Of a stretch of 64,000 bases of DNA, positions 50,204 to 62,971 are shown one piece after another; position 1 is the first letter of the stretch; each line of letters starts with the position of its first letter. This stretch comes from Loxodes magnus (Eukaryota; Ciliophora; Karyorelictea; Loxodida; Loxodidae): assembly GCA_946699065.1 (NCBI GenBank), contig CAMPDV010000007.1, forward strand, positions 1,844,311-1,908,310. The letters run 5' to 3'. Position numbers and translations under genes: made by a program. Below the pieces are notes generated by a model. That model searched no databases. It was not told the DNA's origin and saw only the letters and a list, made by a program, of their open reading frames with translations.

Positions 50204-50769
50204 TTTTAGTTAAAATTAATGAATTAATTCATTCGAAAATTATTTATTTAGTAATAACTTACATTTAAACTAAAAAATTCACATCCAATCAGCTTTTAAA
50301 TCTAAATTATATGCATTAATTTTAGGTTAAATTATTAAATTTTTCTTAAACCAAAAAAAAAGCAAAAATGACAGACTCATTATAAATCTTAATATTTAGA
50401 GTTCTTATAATTAAAATAGCTACTTTTATCTTGCAAATCTTAGTGATTTATATTAAGATAGTAAATTTTTTATGATGTTCATTTCCCATAAATATATCAA
50501 GTTATTTCTATGTTTTAATTTTCTTTTCAAACATCATTCTTAAAAATAAATAAATTCTTTCATTAAAAAATAAATAACTCTTATAAAATTTATTTAATAG
50601 TCAATTTAAATAGCATTTACTATCTGCTTAAATAAAGTAATCCGCTTTTTGTTTTCTCTTAGGATGTAAACACTTAGATAGCGCTTTAATAACTAGAAAG
50701 TAAATTAAGTAATATTGTTAATATGCTACATAGTTTTTTTAATTTATTATATATATTTTAATTTAAATA
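50204..50769. other. AT-rich spacer
   Basis: No coding or repeat signal beyond the short region matching the upstream side of copy 1. Confidence 0.45.
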
Positions 50770-51045
50770 GGCTGGAATTTTACTCAGGAGGTGACAAATA
50801 AGAAATTCCTAATGATGAATCTGATTAAGGACTAAAGATTCTAAATGTTGGACCGGATTAGTCACTTAACCATAGGTGAGAAATGAGCCTGTAATCACTT
50901 GAAGGTGCTCTGTGATTTGGTGACTGAAGATACAACCTTACTCTCAATTATATGAGAATCTCAATGAAGACAATTTGATATAGAGAGATTTTATCAATTG
51001 ACATTTATAATAACAGTACTACTCACCATTGGGATATTACGTGCA
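50770..51045 (+). pseudogene. GC-richer coding-like island, unknown protein fragment
   Basis: Sharp compositional island in AT-rich DNA. The plus frame reads RLEFYSGGDKQEIPNDESDQ, then GALWFGDWRYNLTLNYMRIS and TIWYREILSIDIY, with TGA at plausible Trp positions. The opposite strand also gives a fairly coherent frame, so the coding strand is uncertain. The DESDQGL part loosely resembles NDSDQGL in copy 2 of the FLGP family 600 bp upstream. No start or stop can be fixed. Confidence 0.35.
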
Positions 51046-53589
51046 CTTTAATAAAATTTCCTTCTTTTTATAATATTTTTGGTAATTTAAAGACTTGTTT
51101 TGCTGTTAATATTTTAACTTAAAATAAATCTATGAGGAATATTATGAACTTAAATCTTTTTTGCAATATAAATTATTAAGTTAATTCGAAAAAGATAATA
51201 AATTAGCAAAATAAGAATGAGAGGAAAGAAAATAAATTTGCTTTGAAACCTGGTACTTTAAAAAATTAATATCTCCTTTTCATATCTATTAACTTCTAAA
51301 TTAGTTTCAACTAATATGAATATTAAAGTATTCTATTTTTTTAGCTATTTCTATCTCTAAAACAATTATTTTGGCTCATTAGGCATTTCTTCTATTAGTT
51401 GGCTTTAATAATTTTGAAGATATGCTTTTAGTATATTTTTTCAATTTTATATTTGTATTTATTTCAAATTTTATGCAAAGTACAACTAATTTTTAAATCT
51501 AAGGCAATATTTATTCAACCAGTTTAAAATTTTAAAATTTGCAACTCTTCAGATTTGATTGCTAGAAATAAGAATAATAAGTTTTTATGACTAAAAGAAG
51601 ATTAGTTTTTTTACTCATCAATTGACTAGTAAACTTTCAAAAATACACTTAAACACCAACTTTTCTTTCCAACTGGTACTCTGTGTACGACATAAATATT
51701 AGAGTTTAATATATATTAAGTTAAAATCCTTCTTGATCTGGCGAATTAGCAGAATCCAGCAATTTCTTATCGAATTATAAACAATGGTTCATCTCTTGCA
51801 ATAAAAAAATAGGCATTCATTCTAAGATGTAGATTTTTAATTCTATAACTATTCCTAATTCAAAATTTACTTCCATAAACATTTGCTTTATTATCAGAAA
51901 TCTAATTAACAGCAAGCATAACATTTAATCACATTAATCACTCTCTTAGAATTCAGATCAGAGTTCTTAGTTTGATTTAATCTAATCTTAGCGAAACCCT
52001 TTTAAATAGTCATTGCATTCCTCGAATCAACTGTTTTAATTAAACTAAACAAAAAAATAATTTCAGCAAAAAGAAAAAATGATTATATCATCCAGCATCT
52101 AGAAAGTAGCAAGAATAAGATAAAATACCCAAATACATTAATAAAGTTAATAAATCTGGTAAAAATTACCTTCCTAGTAAGTTTAAGGTTACTCGTAAAA
52201 GTTCCTCAAGAAACCTTATAAAATTACTTAAACTGGAAAAGCAAAAAAATCTATTTAATTAGGTAAATCAATAAAAGAGCATACAAAAGGTATAATGAAA
52301 ATGGAAGAAATATTGCTTATAACTGTATGTTCCTAAAGTATTTATAAGTTGCTGTGTTAGAAAATAAATTAATTTTGAGATTGGCTAATATCTATATTTG
52401 CATAATTGAAAATTTTATATTGCTAACATGAAATAAAATTAAAGGTACTGGAACTATAATAAAGAAACTTAGTTATTTTTAGAGATAAGAATGATGGATA
52501 AATAATAAATATTGATTAATAGTTAAATATATAGTAAATATAAAATACAGAATAACTTAAAAAGTATAATGAATCAAAAATATAAATATATAATGTTCAT
52601 TAATACAAATATAATATTACTAATTATAAACCCCTATTTTAGAGATATACTCAAATATAAATAAATTTAACATTTTTTTAATTTTCTTAAGTCTACACTA
52701 AGAGGTATTTCAGATTGTAAAAAGAGTAAAAAAAATAAGGAGATTAATAACAGATCGAATATGGAGTAAACCCATAATTCTGAATCAATCTATAGAAGGG
52801 GAATGTAAAGAAAGGTTTGAATAAATGTAATTAAAAATTATCTTTTTGAAGATTATAAAAATGAAAATTCACTAGAAATTATTTTTGTATCTATAAAATT
52901 TAGAGCAAATTCTTTATTTGCATAGCTTTTGAACTTATTAAAGTTAAAAGCACTAAGTTATACTTTGAAAATGCTAAATTTCATTTTTTACGAAATTGAT
53001 ATCTCGGTTTTAGGAGTTAAATTATTAACTAGGCACGAGTAAAAACAAAAAATTCGTTAAGAATCTAAAATCTAGAACAAGATTTTAAGGATATTTAATA
53101 TGCAAGTGCTAGTTAGATATGTATTTTATTCTAAAAATAACTATTTCTTATATAAAATCTTCAGTCGCAAAGTTTCAAAAAGACAGTAGATAAAATCAAA
53201 TTAGAAGATTAAAGTGAATAAAATAATACAAAGGGATTAAAAAAAGATGTATTAATCTGATTATTTCTCTTCAGCCGCTACGGATATTTTTTGAATAATC
53301 TGAGATATTTAGAAGCAGAATGAAAAATCTGAAAGTTTTTCTAGGAATAATTTAAATATATATTTCTTTTTATTTATATCTAAACCAAAATCTGAATTGA
53401 ACACAGCAAAATATTCTCATTATTCATAAAATGATTTGCTAAATCCAAAATTTTAACGTTAATTCAATAAAATAAAATTTTTCTGAGTTAGAAACGATTG
53501 AAAATTCTTTTCAGAATCCATTCTCCATTTATAGTTCTTTTTTCTTAATTTTTCTAAAGAATTATTAAATTGAAATTCTAATATTTATA
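51046..53589. other. AT-rich region, no confident gene
   Basis: A plus frame from an ATG near 51,794 reads passably as protein for about 190 codons, but a second frame looks as good, so nothing is called. No repeats noted. Confidence 0.4.
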
Positions 53590-53889
53590 AGAGCGTATTG
53601 GTTTATTTCAAAATAAAATGGAGTCGAATTAGAAATAATTGAACCCACAGAAATATAAGCTCGTATAGTATCCTTCCGCAGAAACATAGTGGGTTAAGGA
53701 AAAACGGATACTGGAGCTTAAAGACATTAAATATAAACAGGACCTAAAGGAGGATAGTACTTTACAAACAACGAAGATAGAAAGGTATATGCATCCTAAG
53801 TTAATTTTTAGACTGAAGTCTTTCCTAAATCTAGTAAACTAACTGTTCCACCTGAAGGAGATTGTGGCTGGAAAGGCAAGAAGAAGTGA
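53590..53889 (+). pseudogene. small basic protein fragment with GPKGGQYF motif
   Basis: The plus frame ending at TGA 53887-53889 reads AYWFISKQNGVELEIIEPTE, FRRNIVGQGKTDTG, TGPKGGQYFTNNEDRKVYAS, VPPEGDCGWKGKKK. A GP-[RK]-GG-x-[YF] block followed by a [NGD]-rich turn and K-V-Y resembles the short basic adaptor-like repeat found in several large DNA virus and protist proteins. That is recognition from memory of the pattern, not a search. The segment is GC-richer than its flanks. No ATG in frame, so it is probably a 3' exon or fragment. Confidence 0.4.
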
Positions 53890-56399
53890 GAGTCTCTTAT
53901 TGCAATTAAAGTTTTATATTTTAGAAATAATGAAATTGGCTCTTAAAATTCATGATTTTTATTAGATTTATTAGATAAAATTGTCATTCAGTTTATAATT
54001 TAACCATATAATGTTGCCAAACATCGTAGCAAGCCAGATTTCTTGGTCTTATAACAAATTCATAAATGAAGCTTATAATTAACTTTTTAAAGATAATTAT
54101 TCAATAAAATCACTAAAGATTTAGAAATTAGCTTAGAACTTTATCTTAGACTTTTATTTTCTTTATAATATATCTTTTGTGATTCCTTCAACCAAATTTT
54201 AGTATTTTGAAATTTAAAGATATTCATTCTTTTTCTTGGTTGGTCTGATTATCTTAATTGGCTATATGCTTAACTTTTAAGTTAAGTTGTATATTCTCTT
54301 ACTATCTAGATTATTAAATGAGAAAATGCTATTATTCTTTGTTGAAAGCGTTATAAATACTAGAGCAAAGAAATAATCAAATCATTTAAAAAAAATAAAA
54401 GAGACTAATATTAGTTAAACCTAAATTCTAGGAAATGTGCATATTTTACCAAAGAAGGACTTAAAAGATAAAAAATTACCTATTAAAATTGGAAAAATTT
54501 ATGCCCTTTTTGGATTTAAAATTCTTTATCTAAAAAATTGAATTTGAAATAAAAAATCTCTAATATATTTAGTATATCATTTATAGGATAATTTAAAGAA
54601 AAAATCTTAAAAATTAGGAAAATTTCAAATATTTTTAGGCTACTCGAAAGTGAAAATCAAAAAATTAAAAATTATTAAAATATCTATTCAAATTTGATTT
54701 AATGAATAAATGAAAGTTTTTAAATAGAAAAATTAAATTAAAATAAGAGTATTTTGTCTTCCTTCTAAAAAATATATTTGTATTTATCTAAATGCCAATT
54801 TAAATATATCTTTGCATTATATGAAATATAAAAATATATATAAATATATTTAATTTAACTTTTAATCTTTATGATTAAATTTAGAACTTTTAATTATAAA
54901 TTATCTAAAATCCAAATTAAATTAAGACTTTAAATTTTTATTCCAGGTCTATTATATTTTAGATAGCATAAAAAAAATTTGATAATTTCAATTAATATTC
55001 GTTTCTGTTCCCACTAAGTCCCTTTGCTATTGGTTTAGTAAAATATATAAAATTTTTTGTCAATTTTTTTAGGATAATACCCAGTCTTCTTTATATTTTC
55101 TAATTTCAATGCTATTTTTCTGTTTTCAATATATTTCTTCTAGTTCATTACATTAATTTTTTTTTATTTATTCTGATTTTTCTCCAGTATTATCTTTTAA
55201 TTTTTACTTTTTTTGGTTCTTTCAGTATTGATATTAAAAGAGTTAGTAAAACTATACTTATCTATATATTAATATTTTTATGACTCGCAAAAATAAATTT
55301 TTTATGACTCACAAAAATAAATTTTTTATGTCTTTTTTTAATTTTCATTTCATCTTTTATTTATATAACTATAAGATCAGCCTTAACTTCTTTAGGAATC
55401 ATTATGACATCCTTAAATAAGTTGGATAAGAATAAAAAGAACATATTTTTTCTTTTTCTTTTATTTAAAACAAGTTTTATCTGCAAGTTTATCTTTTTCT
55501 AAATTCGATTTCTCAACTGAATTAAGTTATCTTATTCTTTCAAAAAGAATGTAAATTAATTTATCCTGCTAACTGATAATTCAAAATGTTATCATAATAT
55601 TCATATACAGGTACATTTTTATAATCTGTTATGGAATTATTTCTATTATTTTATTGCTATCATTTACCAGTTATGATGATGAAATTCCCTGTGAATTTAC
55701 TTCCTTTCAGGCTAAGTTTCTTTTCTATCTTTTATGCCTTCGAAGCATTGTTACTCTTAATTTTTCTTGCTTTTTTATTTATTGTTCAGAGCTTTAATTA
55801 TTTGCGGCTATAAAGGTATCTTACTTGTTAAAGTTTCAAAATTTATAATTAAAGCCAATAACAATTTCTTTTGCTTTATTATTTATTTTAAAGTTCAAAT
55901 TTAGAAAAAATTTATAAAGCTTATTTACTCAATAATTCCAGTTCTTTCCTGCTTGGCTCCTACCAAGATTCTTGCTCAGTTTGTAGCCCCTAAAGTATTT
56001 CCTGGTATTTGAGTTAAGTTAATTACAGTTGGAGGATTACTTCTCCCTATTTAAAATATAATATGTTGATAAAAAATAGCTTAAATAAGATATCTTATAA
56101 TAAAGTTAAATATAAAATATTCTTTATAAAAGTAATGTTTTATGTAAAGCTTTATATAAATCAACGAATTTTTGCTTAAAATTTGAAAAAATTTAGTTTT
56201 TTAGCGATTCTCATTCTTTTATTTTGCTTAAAAGATATAAATTTAATTTTTGGCTTTTTTACCATTATAACTAGATCGTAAAGACACTTCAATATTGAGT
56301 GAAATGCAAAAATGTTTTATCTATATTTAAATTTAAATTTGCTAAAAATGTCTATACTATAGAATTATAGTAATAAAAAAGTTTGAATTTTGAGCTCTC
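53890..56399. other. AT-rich spacer
   Basis: No gene recognised. Contains a small 24-bp tandem repeat and, at the right end, the expected 3' untranslated region of LINE C. Confidence 0.45.
55274..55331. repeat. 24-bp tandem repeat, about 2.5 units
   Basis: TTTTTATGACTCRCAAAAAT-type units at about 55274-55297 and 55298-55321, followed by a partial. The two units differ at one or two positions. No coding context. Confidence 0.75.
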
Positions 56400-59300
56400 T
56401 CAACTTTTCTACTCTTGTATTAAATTTTATTCTAACTCTTCTTTTTACAGTTAATGTGTTGATTTAATTTCACTTTTTTAAAATAGAAGCTCTTTTTCAA
56501 ACATATCTTTTTACTCAATGATTTCTATTCTTCTTCTGAGCAGTTTTTTATGAAAAATCTTGATTCTAAGGTCAATTTTCTTGAGCTACTAAATACTTGT
56601 AAAGTTCTCATTTAAATATTTTTGGTTATAGGTTAAGAGCTTTAGTAAATCATAATTTTTTAAGTCTTTAAATTCTTCAATTAACTCTTTCAAGACCTCA
56701 CATGTTGGAATATGTTTAAAAGTATCAAGGTCTCCACAAGAACATGTTTCAGATCTTTAAATGTTATAATGCCTTTACAGCAAATCATATTATAAGGTAT
56801 AGGAAAATGTTCTAAGCTTATAAATCGATACAATTTTTCTTACCATGTGTTTGTTAAGATTAGAGTAAGTGTAAATTTGGAATTATGAGGTTTTATTGTC
56901 AATTTCATCTATATAAACATGCTGTAGGTATTAAGTTCATTCTTCTTATTGAATCTTAATAAATTTTTTGTCTTTTTTTATTTTAAGCTAACCGTAGGAA
57001 TTATTTGCTTGCTTTAAAATCCAAATAATCAATTTAAAAATGCTAGGATAGTTTCTATAGTTTCTTAAAATAATTAAGATTACTGTTTTTTGTTTTATTA
57101 ATGAGGAAAGCTATATCAGAATTAGGATTTGTTTCACTTTCTTATAGTAATTTGAGATAAAATTTAAAGTATCTCATAGATATTCAATTTTAAAATGGAA
57201 GACAATTCAAATCTATGAAGCAAGATTCGTTAAAAGAAGAATTAGGACTCTAAAGTGCATATCTTGGTACTTTTCTCGGACTAGTATTTATATCTTTTTT
57301 GACTTTTTGATAATGTTATTATTCAAAGTAATATTAGAATCTTAATTATTCTATTTCTAATTCTTCTTAAGAAAACATATATATTCACATTTTTCTGTAT
57401 TAATTGATAGTTTTACTCAACTAAATACTTTGCAAACAGCTTTTATTAAATAATTCATATTATCTTCATTTTAAATCAATAAAAAATCGTCAACCCATGC
57501 TTTAGTTACAAAATAAAGGTTCAAAATTTTAAATCCAAGTTATTTCTGATTAGTTTCCAGGTATCTAATAATAATATCATAGAAAATTATAGCAAGTACT
57601 GGTCCATGTGAACTTCCTTATAATACACCATTGTTATATTATAGCATTCTTGATAATTTTTCATCTAATAGAAATCTAACATCTAGCCCTTTATAAAATG
57701 ATTTAATACTATTTATTAGTGCTAAAGGTATTTTAATTCTTCTTAAATGATCAAACAATAGAGTCTATCAATACTATCAAACATCTTTTCAAATTCAATA
57801 AGAGTAGAGAGCAAATGTTTCTTCTTTCCTCATCTTCTTTACAAATCAATAATTGATTATAAGGTTCATACTTAGTGCATAGTTTATCTTTTCTTTAGAA
57901 ATCCCTATTGTGAAGGATGTATAATCTTTCATTAATCAATATATTCATATAACCTTTAAGTAAGCATTTTATCATATATTTTAAGGATGACATTTATAAG
58001 TGCAATAGGTCTCCAATCTCTTCAATCACTTTTTGATCCTTTTTTGTAAATAGGAAGGATTCTTATTTTCTTAAGTTAATTTGGAATAGTTTGATTTCTT
58101 AGCCTGTTATTTATAAATTTTAAAAGCACAATATGAAACTCTTTATTAGCATATTTTACGAGTTCTACTTTAATGTCATCAGCTCCATCCGATTTATTAT
58201 TTCCTTATTTCTTTATAATTACTTAAATTTCATTTAAATTAAATAGATCGAATTCTTGTCTATATATAGTTACCTGTTCTTATACGAAATCACAATTTCT
58301 ATAAATATTATCAATTTTTTAATTACACTTTCTTATTTATTCCTCATCAATGTTTTTGTGCTTAATAAAAGCATTATTTTCCCAATTTTTTATGAAACTT
58401 GAAAACCCTTCAGAATTCAAATACATATATTTCTCTTCCTTGGATTTAAAAGTTTTTTTACTTACTTAAACATTTTAGGAGGAGATTCATTCATTTATTC
58501 TCTATTTTTTTGGCTTATTTTTACTTGTATTTCCAGTAATTACTTTTATATCTAACAATTTTTATCTTTTATTAAGACAACTTCAAAACTATCTAGTTTA
58601 CCCTTCCTTATTATTCTAAAGCTTGCTGGTAAGCTATTTGTGCTTATTTTGCAGAATTAAAATTCTTAATAATATTTATTGGAAGTCAATTAAAGTTTTT
58701 ATTCTATGGAACTTATCCTAAGATTTAATCAGCATTATTAATGAGTAAATGTCTTATCTAGATTATTTTAATCAATTGTATCAAAATCAATCAAGCACTC
58801 TTCAAATAATGCCTTATATTCAGATCTAATTTCTAAATTTTAAAGTTTACTAACCTTAAAATTTATTCTAGGAGTAAGAATTGGTATGCTTTAATATTTT
58901 AGATAAGCAAGTTAAACAGTATATGAAAGGGATCTGTATCAAGTCAAGTGTTATTTAAAAATTAAAATAGTGTAAACTAATTAATGTTGATATGATAATT
59001 GACTATAACATAATCGTTGCAATAAGTTTTAAAGCTCACTACTTCTAAAAGTATAAAATTATGTATCATTAACTGTTTATAAATCATATTCTTCAATAAA
59101 ATTTTTTAATCTTTAAGCGTTTTTTTATTAATTATTACTCCCATACTCATGCAAAAGAACATTAAAGTCTCCCAATAGCATAAGGGCTTAATCTCCTACT
59201 TCAGTAAGGATAAATTCTAAGTTTTAATATGATTAGTCTTTGACAGATAAAGGTTTTTCCTCTGTTGGCATATAACATGTTGCAAAATAAATGTTGTTAA

Positions 59301-59559
59301 CTTTAATTACTAAGAAACTATTGTTTTAATATCAAAAGTCAATTTCAATTTGTCTCGAATCAAGTTCTTCTTTGACAATAAAGCAAACACCACTTGCTCT
59401 TTAGGATTATTCCCAATTTTTTAAATATGTTCTATATCCTTAAATTTATATTGGAATGAAGTCTTAATGTTATCAAGTTTCATTAATTGTAAAAATATCT
59501 ATTCCTTATTATCGAGTAAATTATTGAATACTTAATTATTTTGTTTAGATTTAATTCAT
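56400..59559 (-). CDS. LINE C ORF2: endonuclease-reverse transcriptase
   Basis: The ATG at 59559 overlaps the ORF1 stop. Endonuclease motifs: DIFTINETWQHQD, SGVCFIVKEEL, YFATCYMP, LLGDFNVLLHEYG. RT motifs: SDWRDWRPIALINVILKIYD, STLIEFEKMFDSIDRL, YNNGVLQGSSHGPVLAIIFY and AWVDDFLL (the two catalytic Asp intact, with Val in place of the Ala of [FY]ADD). The C-terminus CSCGDLDTFKHIPTC is zinc-knuckle-like, followed by KIDLRIKIFHKKL, and it ends at TGA 56400-56402. At the site where LINE A has D-W(TGG)-K-N-W(TGA), this copy has D-W(TGA)-R-D-W(TGG). Start and stop are in different phases, so at least one indel interrupts it, probably near 57,850 between RT motifs. It is better preserved than LINE A and belongs to the same family. 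Confidence 0.9.
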
Positions 59560-60335
59560 ATTTTAATTAGCTATTTTTAATTAATTTACTTCAGCTCCTC
59601 CTTTAAGTCCTGGGTCATAAAGGCAAAGTATTTTTAATTATTGTGAATTAAATGTGGAGTAATTTAGAGCTTAGATTATTAAAGTTAATTTATCATATTA
59701 CTATGTTAGTTTTTAATCTATTTTAATTGTTACTTAGTTACAGTCAATTGTGGCATAATCCAATTTACTAGATAATGTAATAAATCTATTTTTAATTTAA
59801 ACAAAGAGATATGAATTTTATCATTTTTTCGCTCTTTTAAATTAAATAAATTTTTCACTTCTGAAGTTATTTCTTCAATATCAAATTCAAATAATTGGTT
59901 ATGTTACATAAATTTCAATTTACTTTGGCTTAATTATGCATCTCATTAACTTCTCTTACCAATTTATATTAATTCTACTGAATTTTAATCCATATAAGAG
60001 ATTTAATTATTTGTTGCTACGAAATTTGAAATGTCTACACTTTAGCTTTGTTTTTGTTCATTAAGTTCACTAAATTGAACCGTCTGAGTAGCTGTGTCTT
60101 ATTTTAAAGATTTTTAAATTTATTAAATCTTTGATTTTGTTTTATCCTTCTAGAGCTAAGATACATCTGCATAAGCATCTAGTTTTAGTTCGCATTAATG
60201 TTTATTATCTTTTACTAATTAATATGTTAAGAATTAAAAATATTATAAACTTCATATAATTCCTGATTATTCTGCTTCGCTTATTGAAAATCCTTGTAAA
60301 AAAGCATTCAGATGATAATCAGTAATTTCTGTCAT
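59556..60335 (-). CDS. LINE C ORF1, intact
   Basis: 259 residues in one frame, ATG 60335 to TGA 59556-59558. Starts MTEITDYHLNAFLQGFSISE. The middle is Gln/Lys-rich and heptad-like (coiled coil), and the end is amphipathic and basic (FAFMTQDLKEELKQINQKQL). Two internal TGA and one TGG encode Trp (GIIWSLQ, RSQWDAQ, LVNWIMP). In two-ORF LINEs, ORF1 is an RNA-binding protein that coats the element RNA. No zinc knuckle or RRM is obvious. Its stop codon overlaps the ORF2 start as ATGA, with ORF2 in the -1 frame. Start chosen as the first in-frame ATG of the coherent segment. The C-terminal part resembles the LINE A ORF1 remnant. Confidence 0.75.
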
Positions 60336-62257
60336 TATTCCGCAATCCAAAGTATTAAGTTTAGGTTGATTTATCATATTATCAATTATCTTGACTTCAA
60401 TCAAAAAAGCTTTTTTGTATATTTTTAATTTTATCAGTTATTTTTATTAAATTATTTGCTTTATTTTTGTTTGCAACTTTTATTTATTTATTTTTCTAAA
60501 TTTTTTAATCCTCTATTTAATATTAGTCCAATAAATTCATATCATACTATGTATTTAGCTAAACAATTATTGTAATCTTAACTATTATTTATTTTATAAT
60601 TTATATTAAAAAAACTTTCTTTAAATTCGATCTTACATGCTATTTATTTAACTGTAAAATTATCATAATAAAAGAAGTGTCTTGATATTGATATTCAAAT
60701 TAAAAACAATAAACGAATTTATTAGGCTCTTCTTAAGTTTGTTTTATATTAAGAATGCTTGTCTCTTTATATGTTAAAATTTGAATATATGAATATTCTT
60801 ATAAAGTCTCTGATAATTATTTTGCATAGAAATTTACTATACTTTAGATTTATCTTTCTTTTTATGTTAATTGATTTTAAATTTTAAGTTCTTTTTCTTG
60901 TATTTATTCTTTGCAAATAGTAATGAAGTGATGTTTCTGCTGCATTTGAGCATCAAATTCTTATCTCATTTCTTGAATTTAGTTTTTATATAAGCAACAT
61001 TGATTATCTAAGTATTAGATCTTAGTTTTTTACGTTTAATTCTTATAAAGAGCTTCATTTAAGTAAACTTATTGAAATATTTTCTATTAATTTGTCTCTT
61101 AAATTTATATATGTGTTTATATTAATTATAAATTTAAATTCTATATTGATTATCGTTATAACTCATTCTATTGATTAAGATAGTCAATATCCAGATAAGT
61201 AAATATTTAATTATAAGTTAGATTTGTTTGAGCATCCTAAGTTTCTAATCCGTATTTTTTAATTAACTAGAAGTTTATATTTATTTATACCTTTTATCTT
61301 GATCAATTTAATTGCTTTTAAAGTGATGCATATTAAGACCATTTTTTTTAATATTATTTCTTTATGTTTTAATTATCTAATTTTTAATAATTAATCTCTC
61401 TATTATCATCTTATCTCAAATCAGTTTAAATTTAAACTTCTTTTAACTATTTTGATTAATTTTAACTAATATTTTCAAACTATTATAATGAATCTTGCTT
61501 TCTAATTAACTCTTTGTCTAAATTTCAGTTTAAGAGTTTTTAATTTGAAACTGATTTTAATTTTCCATATCATATTCTTCAAAAATCTAGATATCTTCTT
61601 AAACTTTATCTTTATCTTCAATTTAATCTTTATCTTTTTACTGCCAAATCAAGACTTTAATTCTAACTATTTTGTCTTTTCGCTACCTTTAATCTTTTGC
61701 TTTTTATTTGGTTGGAATTTCTTAAAACTTCTTGTATCATTCTTGATTAAGCATTTTAAGTGGTCAGATAACAGTTAAAATCTATAAATTTGACTTAAAT
61801 CTAATTTAAGGATTTTTTAATCTAACGTAAATTCTTCTAAGTTAATGGATCCAATATTCCAAACTCTAGCGTAGGTCTTTACGCAAATCCCTCAATTTGA
61901 CCTGTTTTTAGACTAATTCTTAAGGTAAATATTATTTAGATAACTCCTTTATCTGTAAAAAAGTTTCTTAATTAAACAATTGGTTTCTTTAAGATATCAT
62001 GTTTTATCTATATTTTATTTAATTCTTATTTGTTTATTTCCAAATCATGTTTTTTAATTTCGTTAAACAGGAATATTTTTCTATTTCTTTTACTTTTAAT
62101 TCATATAGTAAAAAATACCTTTCTTCAAAACGATATTTTACATCACTTCCTAAAAGAGAAAAAACCAGTAGCATCTCTTCTATAGACCATGCTTAACTTC
62201 AACTAGCCCTTCTTAATTAATATTGAAACATAAAAAACCATAAAAATCATTATTTAA
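60336..62257. other. AT-rich stretch; LINE C 5' region then spacer
   Basis: The first few hundred bases should be the 5' untranslated region of LINE C. A plus frame at about 62,145-62,220 (LPKREKTSSISSIDHAQLQL) reads well and may be an upstream exon of the next gene in another phase. Otherwise nothing is recognised. Confidence 0.4.
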
Positions 62258-62971
62258 ACAAATCCACTCCAAAACAAACAGGGGAACGCTGATAACTCCA
62301 CAAATCAAACTTAACTATTTTCGGAAAAAGGGATCAATGCAAGAAGATTCCCAACAGATGACATTTTAAGCGAATTTACTAATAAACAAGACCTTGAAAT
62401 GGACTAGAAGCAAACTCTTTTAACTATCATAAATTGTCATAGAACTGGAAAAGGAGTTGGAATAACTCCAAACATAATATCGATTTTTGTACTAATAACT
62501 TAAATTCTTAAATGGACAAATTAAATATTTCCAAGGAGTAATGCTAAGATGGAAGAACTAGACGATATCTATGAGTATGCAACAATAAAGCGAAAGCTAC
62601 TTTATGAAGCATGAAAAATAAACAGAGGAAAAGAAACAAGAGTTAAGAAAATAGAACGGTCCTACATGTAATAATAGCAATCCTAAATGATAAACTAACC
62701 AATCTAATGGAAATAGATAGAGTATAGTAAAAAAAACTCTCGAAAGAAAGGCTACATAAATATGATACTGGAGAAGCTGCAAATATATTAAGATGATCCT
62801 CAAGAAGATTTGGAAAAATCTTACTACTTTTTACTTAACGAGCGATGGTAAATATGGAAGAAGATATTTAATAAATAGACGTATAATAAGCAAAGAAGTA
62901 AACTGATTTCGGGGACCTGATTGTACTCAGATAGAAAAGAACTTTTTAAAGAAGAATTTTCAATTCCATAA
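62258..62971 (+). CDS. hypothetical protein, ends uncertain
   Basis: One plus frame reads coherently for about 238 codons: TNPLQNKQGNADNSTNQTQL, INARRFPTDDILSEF, NCHRTGKGVGITPN, MEELDDIYEYATIKRKLLYE, SYYFLLNERWQIWKKIF and TWLYSDRKELFKEEFSIP. TGA appears as Trp in EAWKINRG and GTWLYSD. In-frame ATGs are at 62399 and 62549, but good protein begins before both, so the start may lie behind an intron. Protein character stops at TAA 62969-62971; the next in-frame TGA is at 63155. If only TGA can stop, the last 60 residues would be hydrophobic AT-rich sequence. If TAA can stop, the gene ends neatly here. No family recognised. Confidence 0.45.

Noticed and set aside
50830-50940. Possible SRP RNA Alu domain (CCTGTAATCAC...GTGATT...CTGA)
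   Set aside because: A TGTAAT turn and a six-base stem are present, but no conserved S-domain or terminal helix can be drawn, and both strands read as protein.
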